A DNA stretch of 37,566 nt from the NCBI GenBank assembly GCA_003154775.1, contig PMES01000045.1:1-37566 (forward strand). Direction: 5' to 3'. Source of the stretch: Acidobacteriota bacterium. GTDB lineage: Bacteria; Acidobacteriota; Terriglobia; Acidiferrales; UBA7541. This document shows, piece after piece, positions 34,962 to 37,566 of the stretch. A program made the position numbers and the translations under genes. Numbering within the stretch: the first letter of the stretch is position 1; every line of letters begins with the position of its first letter. A model generated the notes under the pieces. The model saw only the letters and a list, made by a program, of their open reading frames with translations. It made no database searches and was not told where the DNA came from.

Positions 34962-36533
34962 ATGAATTGGAGCGAAGGAAGTAAAGGCCTGGTTCGCGGT
35001 CTGCTGTTTTCTGTAGTTCTATTATTTGCGGTCTCGGATTTCGCGGTGGCCCAGGAGAAGAAGCCCCCGGCTAAGGCACCGAGTAAACCTGCGGCTGCGG
35101 CTAAGCCGGCGCCAAAGGCACCCTCAAAGCCAGCCGGAAGCTCGGGTGGCGGGGCTGGCACGCACGGACCAACCACCGGCGGGGCTGGCACGCACGGACC
35201 AACCGCCGGCAGGGCTGGCACGCATGGGGCCACCAATACCGCCCACGGCGGCGCTACCAACGTGGCGGGGCATCACCCCGCGGGTGGGAGTTCCAAGCCC
35301 GGCGCGAATGGCAGCACCCACAATTTCAACTCCAGTGGTAAGAGGACGAGTATTGAGACAAAGAGTGGCACGAGAGCGAATTTCAGTCGCAGCGGCCATG
35401 TCAGCACCATTCATACCCGCAGTGGCATGACGATCAACCACGGCGCTCATGGAGAACGGCGGTTCGACTCCCATCCCCGGCCCGGTGTCAGAGTGGTCGG
35501 CTATGGACACGGCCGTGGTTACGCCGAGCATGGCTACTACCGGGGCGGCCACCCCTATATGCGGCGGTCCTATTACTATGGTGGCCGCAGTTACGCGTAT
35601 GCCTATCGCGGCTATTACTGGCACGGACATCCCTACTTCGGCTTTGTTCCTGGGGTTTACTACGCCCCCGGATTTTATGGCTGGGCCTACAATCCCTGGG
35701 CCGCGCCGGTAGCGTTTGGCTGGGGCTGGGGTGCGGCTCCCTGGTACGGGTATTATGGCTACTACTTTGCCCCTGCTCCTGTTTATGCCTCTCCGGCATT
35801 CTGGATCACCGACTATTTGCTGGCTGCCAATCTCCAGGCAGCGTACGAAGCTCGAGCGGCGGCGCAGGGCGAGGCCAATGCCGATGCGGCAGCCGAGGAG
35901 CAACCTGCATCCGGCGGCGGCGCAGTCGGTCTTACGCCCGAGGTGAAGCAGCAAATTGCCGACGAAGTGAGAGCCCAAATCGCAGCGCAACAACAAGAGG
36001 CCGCACATCCCGAACCCGCCGCCCCAGTTAGCAGCACTGCCCCGGCGGGCGGAGGCCAGACCGGCCCCGATGAAGTTCCCGCCGCGCTGGATCCCGCGCA
36101 CCGCACGTTCATCGTGTCCGCGGTTCTTAGTGAATCCACACCCGACGGAACCGAATGTTCCTTGAGCCCCGGTGATGTGTTGACGCGCATCCAGGACACC
36201 CCGGACGCGGACCAGAACGTCAAAGTACTCGTAGCCAGTAGCCAGAGGAATGACTGCACCTCCGGTTCACAGGTTGCCGTAGCCGTTCAGGATCTGCAGG
36301 ACATGCACAACGACTTCCAGGCCAAGATCAGCGAAGGCCTCGGGAAGCTCGCGGAAAACCAGGGGAAGAACGGCCTGCCCACCGGTCCGGCGGCTGGTTC
36401 CAAACCCAATCCCAACGGTCAGGCGCAGCCAGACTTGACGGTAGAGGCCGACCTGAAAGCGCAACAGGATGAGGCAACCCAAGCCGAGAAGGAAGTCCAG
36501 GACGCCTCCGCAAGCAGCAGCAGCGACGACTAG
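34962..36533 (+). CDS. Secreted low-complexity Gly/Tyr/His-rich protein
   Basis: 523 residues. A signal peptide (GLVRGLLFSVVLLFAVSDFAVAQ) leads to a Lys/Pro/Ala-rich tract. Next come Gly/Thr/His repeats (GGAGTHGPT, encoded by 30-bp tandem repeats) and a Ser/Arg segment. A striking Tyr/Gly/His/Trp region spans about 180-290 (RGGHPYMRRSYYYGGRSYAY, GYYWHGHPYFGFVPGVYYAP). The C-terminal third is Ala/Gln/Glu-rich with a more regular core (HRTFIVSAVLSESTPDGTEC, LSPGDVLTRIQDTPDADQNV). I know no function; envelope or surface proteins of this look are common in Acidobacteriota. The start ATG has GAGG about 8 nt upstream. It lies 157 bp before another secreted protein on the same strand. Confidence 0.75.
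   Translation: MNWSEGSKGLVRGLLFSVVLLFAVSDFAVAQEKKPPAKAPSKPAAAAKPAPKAPSKPAGSSGGGAGTHGPTTGGAGTHGPTAGRAGTHGATNTAHGGATNVAGHHPAGGSSKPGANGSTHNFNSSGKRTSIETKSGTRANFSRSGHVSTIHTRSGMTINHGAHGERRFDSHPRPGVRVVGYGHGRGYAEHGYYRGGHPYMRRSYYYGGRSYAYAYRGYYWHGHPYFGFVPGVYYAPGFYGWAYNPWAAPVAFGWGWGAAPWYGYYGYYFAPAPVYASPAFWITDYLLAANLQAAYEARAAAQGEANADAAAEEQPASGGGAVGLTPEVKQQIADEVRAQIAAQQQEAAHPEPAAPVSSTAPAGGGQTGPDEVPAALDPAHRTFIVSAVLSESTPDGTECSLSPGDVLTRIQDTPDADQNVKVLVASSQRNDCTSGSQVAVAVQDLQDMHNDFQAKISEGLGKLAENQGKNGLPTGPAAGSKPNPNGQAQPDLTVEADLKAQQDEATQAEKEVQDASASSSSDD
35148..35237 (+). repeat. Three 30-bp tandem repeats inside the secreted-protein gene
   Basis: Units at 35148-35177, 35178-35207 and 35208-35237. The first two differ at one base; the third is more diverged. 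Each encodes a ten-residue GGAGTHGPT(T/A)-type unit in frame, so unit number could vary by slippage without breaking the gene. Confidence 0.85.
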
Positions 36534-36690
36534 TGGAGGAGGAAAACCGGGAACGACATCCGATGGCATAAGAAGCGGGAGCGTCGGTCGTGTTCGGCTG
36601 ATGCTCCCCCTTTATGCCGGGAAAACTAGTTTTGGGGGGCAACGGTTCCTTGGGCCTGGGAGTGTTAGCGGTCGATAGGAGGAGCTTTCA

Positions 36691-37524
36691 ATGACTGGGA
36701 AAGCGGCGCGGACAATCCGGATGGTTGCTGTGGTCTTCGCGGGGATGTTTCCCTGGATACTTGCTGGAGCGCAGGATAGTGGGGCTGATTCCCTGGAGAG
36801 TCAGCTTGCCGCGAAATACAAGCTGGTGAAGCTGGGCACGGATTCGACCGGGCTTTCGGTGCTCGAAGCCGGGACGGTGCTGGTGATAAAGAAAGGTGGC
36901 ATCATCAGCGTCCCCTCCGGAAACGCGGTTATCCTGCCGAGCACCGTAAAAGATGGCCAAGTTCACGCGGCCAGCAACACGGCCGCGCAGGGAGTTAGTA
37001 AATTCCTGAAATGGAAGGGCGTGTCAGACCCCACGGGCGCGGCGTCGACGGACACGAAGTTCCTGACCGTCGGGGAGAAGGTGTATGTCTCCAAGATCGA
37101 CGTCAATCGCAAGGACTCCAAGGTTGCGCTCACGATTATCGAGTGCGACACCTGTAATTCCGTTCAGGATCCCTCCCAGCGAAGAGGCCAGGTCGTCTTT
37201 CAGTTCCCGAAAGACTATTTGAGCGGCGCCGATGGCGGCCAAGTTTCTGACCTCATCAATCAAACCCTCGAGATCGACACGGGAGATAGTGGGCAGCAAC
37301 AGCAGGGACAAGACGCGCAGGGCCAAAACGCTCAGGCACAGCAGCAGGCTGCGCAACAGCCGGCCGCGCCTCCCCCGACGATTCAGTTGGGCCAAACCCC
37401 CGATGAAGTTACGGGTGCCCTGGGTCAGCCGGAGAAAATTGTCAATCTCGGCGCCAAGCAGATTTACTACTACAAAGATATGAAGGTCACGTTCGTGAAA
37501 GGCAAAGTCACGGACGTGCAGTGA
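36691..37524 (+). CDS. Secreted protein with C-terminal SmpA/BamE-like segment
   Basis: 277 residues. An N-terminal signal peptide (ARTIRMVAVVFAGMFPWILA, cleavage near GAQ) is followed by a beta-rich domain (about 30-180) with LEAGTVLVIKKGGIISVPSG and VGEKVYVSKIDVNRKDSKVA. A Gln/Ala-rich linker (about 205-235) follows. The C-terminal 45 residues resemble the SmpA/OmlA (BamE) fold: IQLGQTPDEVTGALGQPEKI, then YYYKDMKVTFVKGKVTDVQ. That short domain occurs in many secreted Acidobacteriota proteins; its role is unknown. The ATG follows AGGAGG at about 8 nt. It is probably co-transcribed with, or related in function to, the secreted protein upstream. Confidence 0.8.
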   Translation: MTGKAARTIRMVAVVFAGMFPWILAGAQDSGADSLESQLAAKYKLVKLGTDSTGLSVLEAGTVLVIKKGGIISVPSGNAVILPSTVKDGQVHAASNTAAQGVSKFLKWKGVSDPTGAASTDTKFLTVGEKVYVSKIDVNRKDSKVALTIIECDTCNSVQDPSQRRGQVVFQFPKDYLSGADGGQVSDLINQTLEIDTGDSGQQQQGQDAQGQNAQAQQQAAQQPAAPPPTIQLGQTPDEVTGALGQPEKIVNLGAKQIYYYKDMKVTFVKGKVTDVQ

Positions 37525-37566
37525 AGTTGCAAACCGCGCCTTGCCCTAGCCCAAGTTCGTCACGAG

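Noticed and set aside
35455-35485. GGTTCGACTCCCATCCC resembling a tRNA T-arm
   Set aside because: It lies in the open frame of the secreted protein (RRFDSHPRP) and no acceptor or anticodon arm can be drawn.

Overview
The window looks like chromosomal DNA of an Acidobacteriota member, probably a soil lineage. This rests on protein style: an Oar-like TonB receptor with an N-terminal carboxypeptidase-regulatory-like domain, a kinase with PEGA repeats, a PilZ protein with a helical-repeat body, and two low-complexity secreted proteins at the right end. GC is high, so long antisense shadow ORFs occur everywhere; they were left out. No rRNA, tRNA, CRISPR array or transposase gene was seen.

Layout. 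1-9 kb (mostly - strand): a TonB-dependent receptor that ends prematurely at the window edge, a SemiSWEET sugar transporter, a nested palindromic element, a PilZ/helical-repeat protein, and a Ser/Thr kinase with a periplasmic BON-like plus triple PEGA tail. 9.3-13.4 kb: the bd oxidase operon cydAB, an exported protein of unknown function and a STAS-domain antagonist that sits head to head with an orphan HicB-like gene. 13.9-18.0 kb (+ strand): a HAD phosphatase, a DJ-1/PfpI protein, a phosphofructokinase with the pyrophosphate-type signature and an aldo/keto reductase. 18.1-20.2 kb: a graveyard of a redox cluster. A [2Fe-2S]/[4Fe-4S]/cyclic-nucleotide-binding protein and a multihaem cytochrome c are fused by deletions and cut by a TGA, followed by the tail of a NuoF-like gene and the tail of a divergent cysteine synthase gene. 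20.5-25.4 kb (- strand): mtgA, a Cys-rich membrane protein, and a large fusion of two receiver-like domains with a PPDK-type PEP/pyruvate-binding domain. 25.4-28.3 kb: divergent gdhA and asnA, both ammonia-using, with an exact CRP-type palindrome and a REP-like triple hairpin between them. 28.5-31.8 kb: a more AT-rich island with a small unknown gene, a DNA methyltransferase fused to an Mrr-like nuclease domain, and a HEPN-like protein, closed by a clear terminator. 32.3-37.5 kb (+ strand): pncB, a UPF0303/HbpS-like protein and two secreted proteins.

How the genes work together. Nitrogen assimilation (gdhA/asnA) is the clearest functional pair. The oxidase operon supplies microaerobic respiration. 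The methyltransferase-nuclease and HEPN genes form a plausible defence pair. The 18-20 kb block shows how a redox cluster is lost by short deletions; alternatively these junctions are assembly errors, and read mapping would decide.
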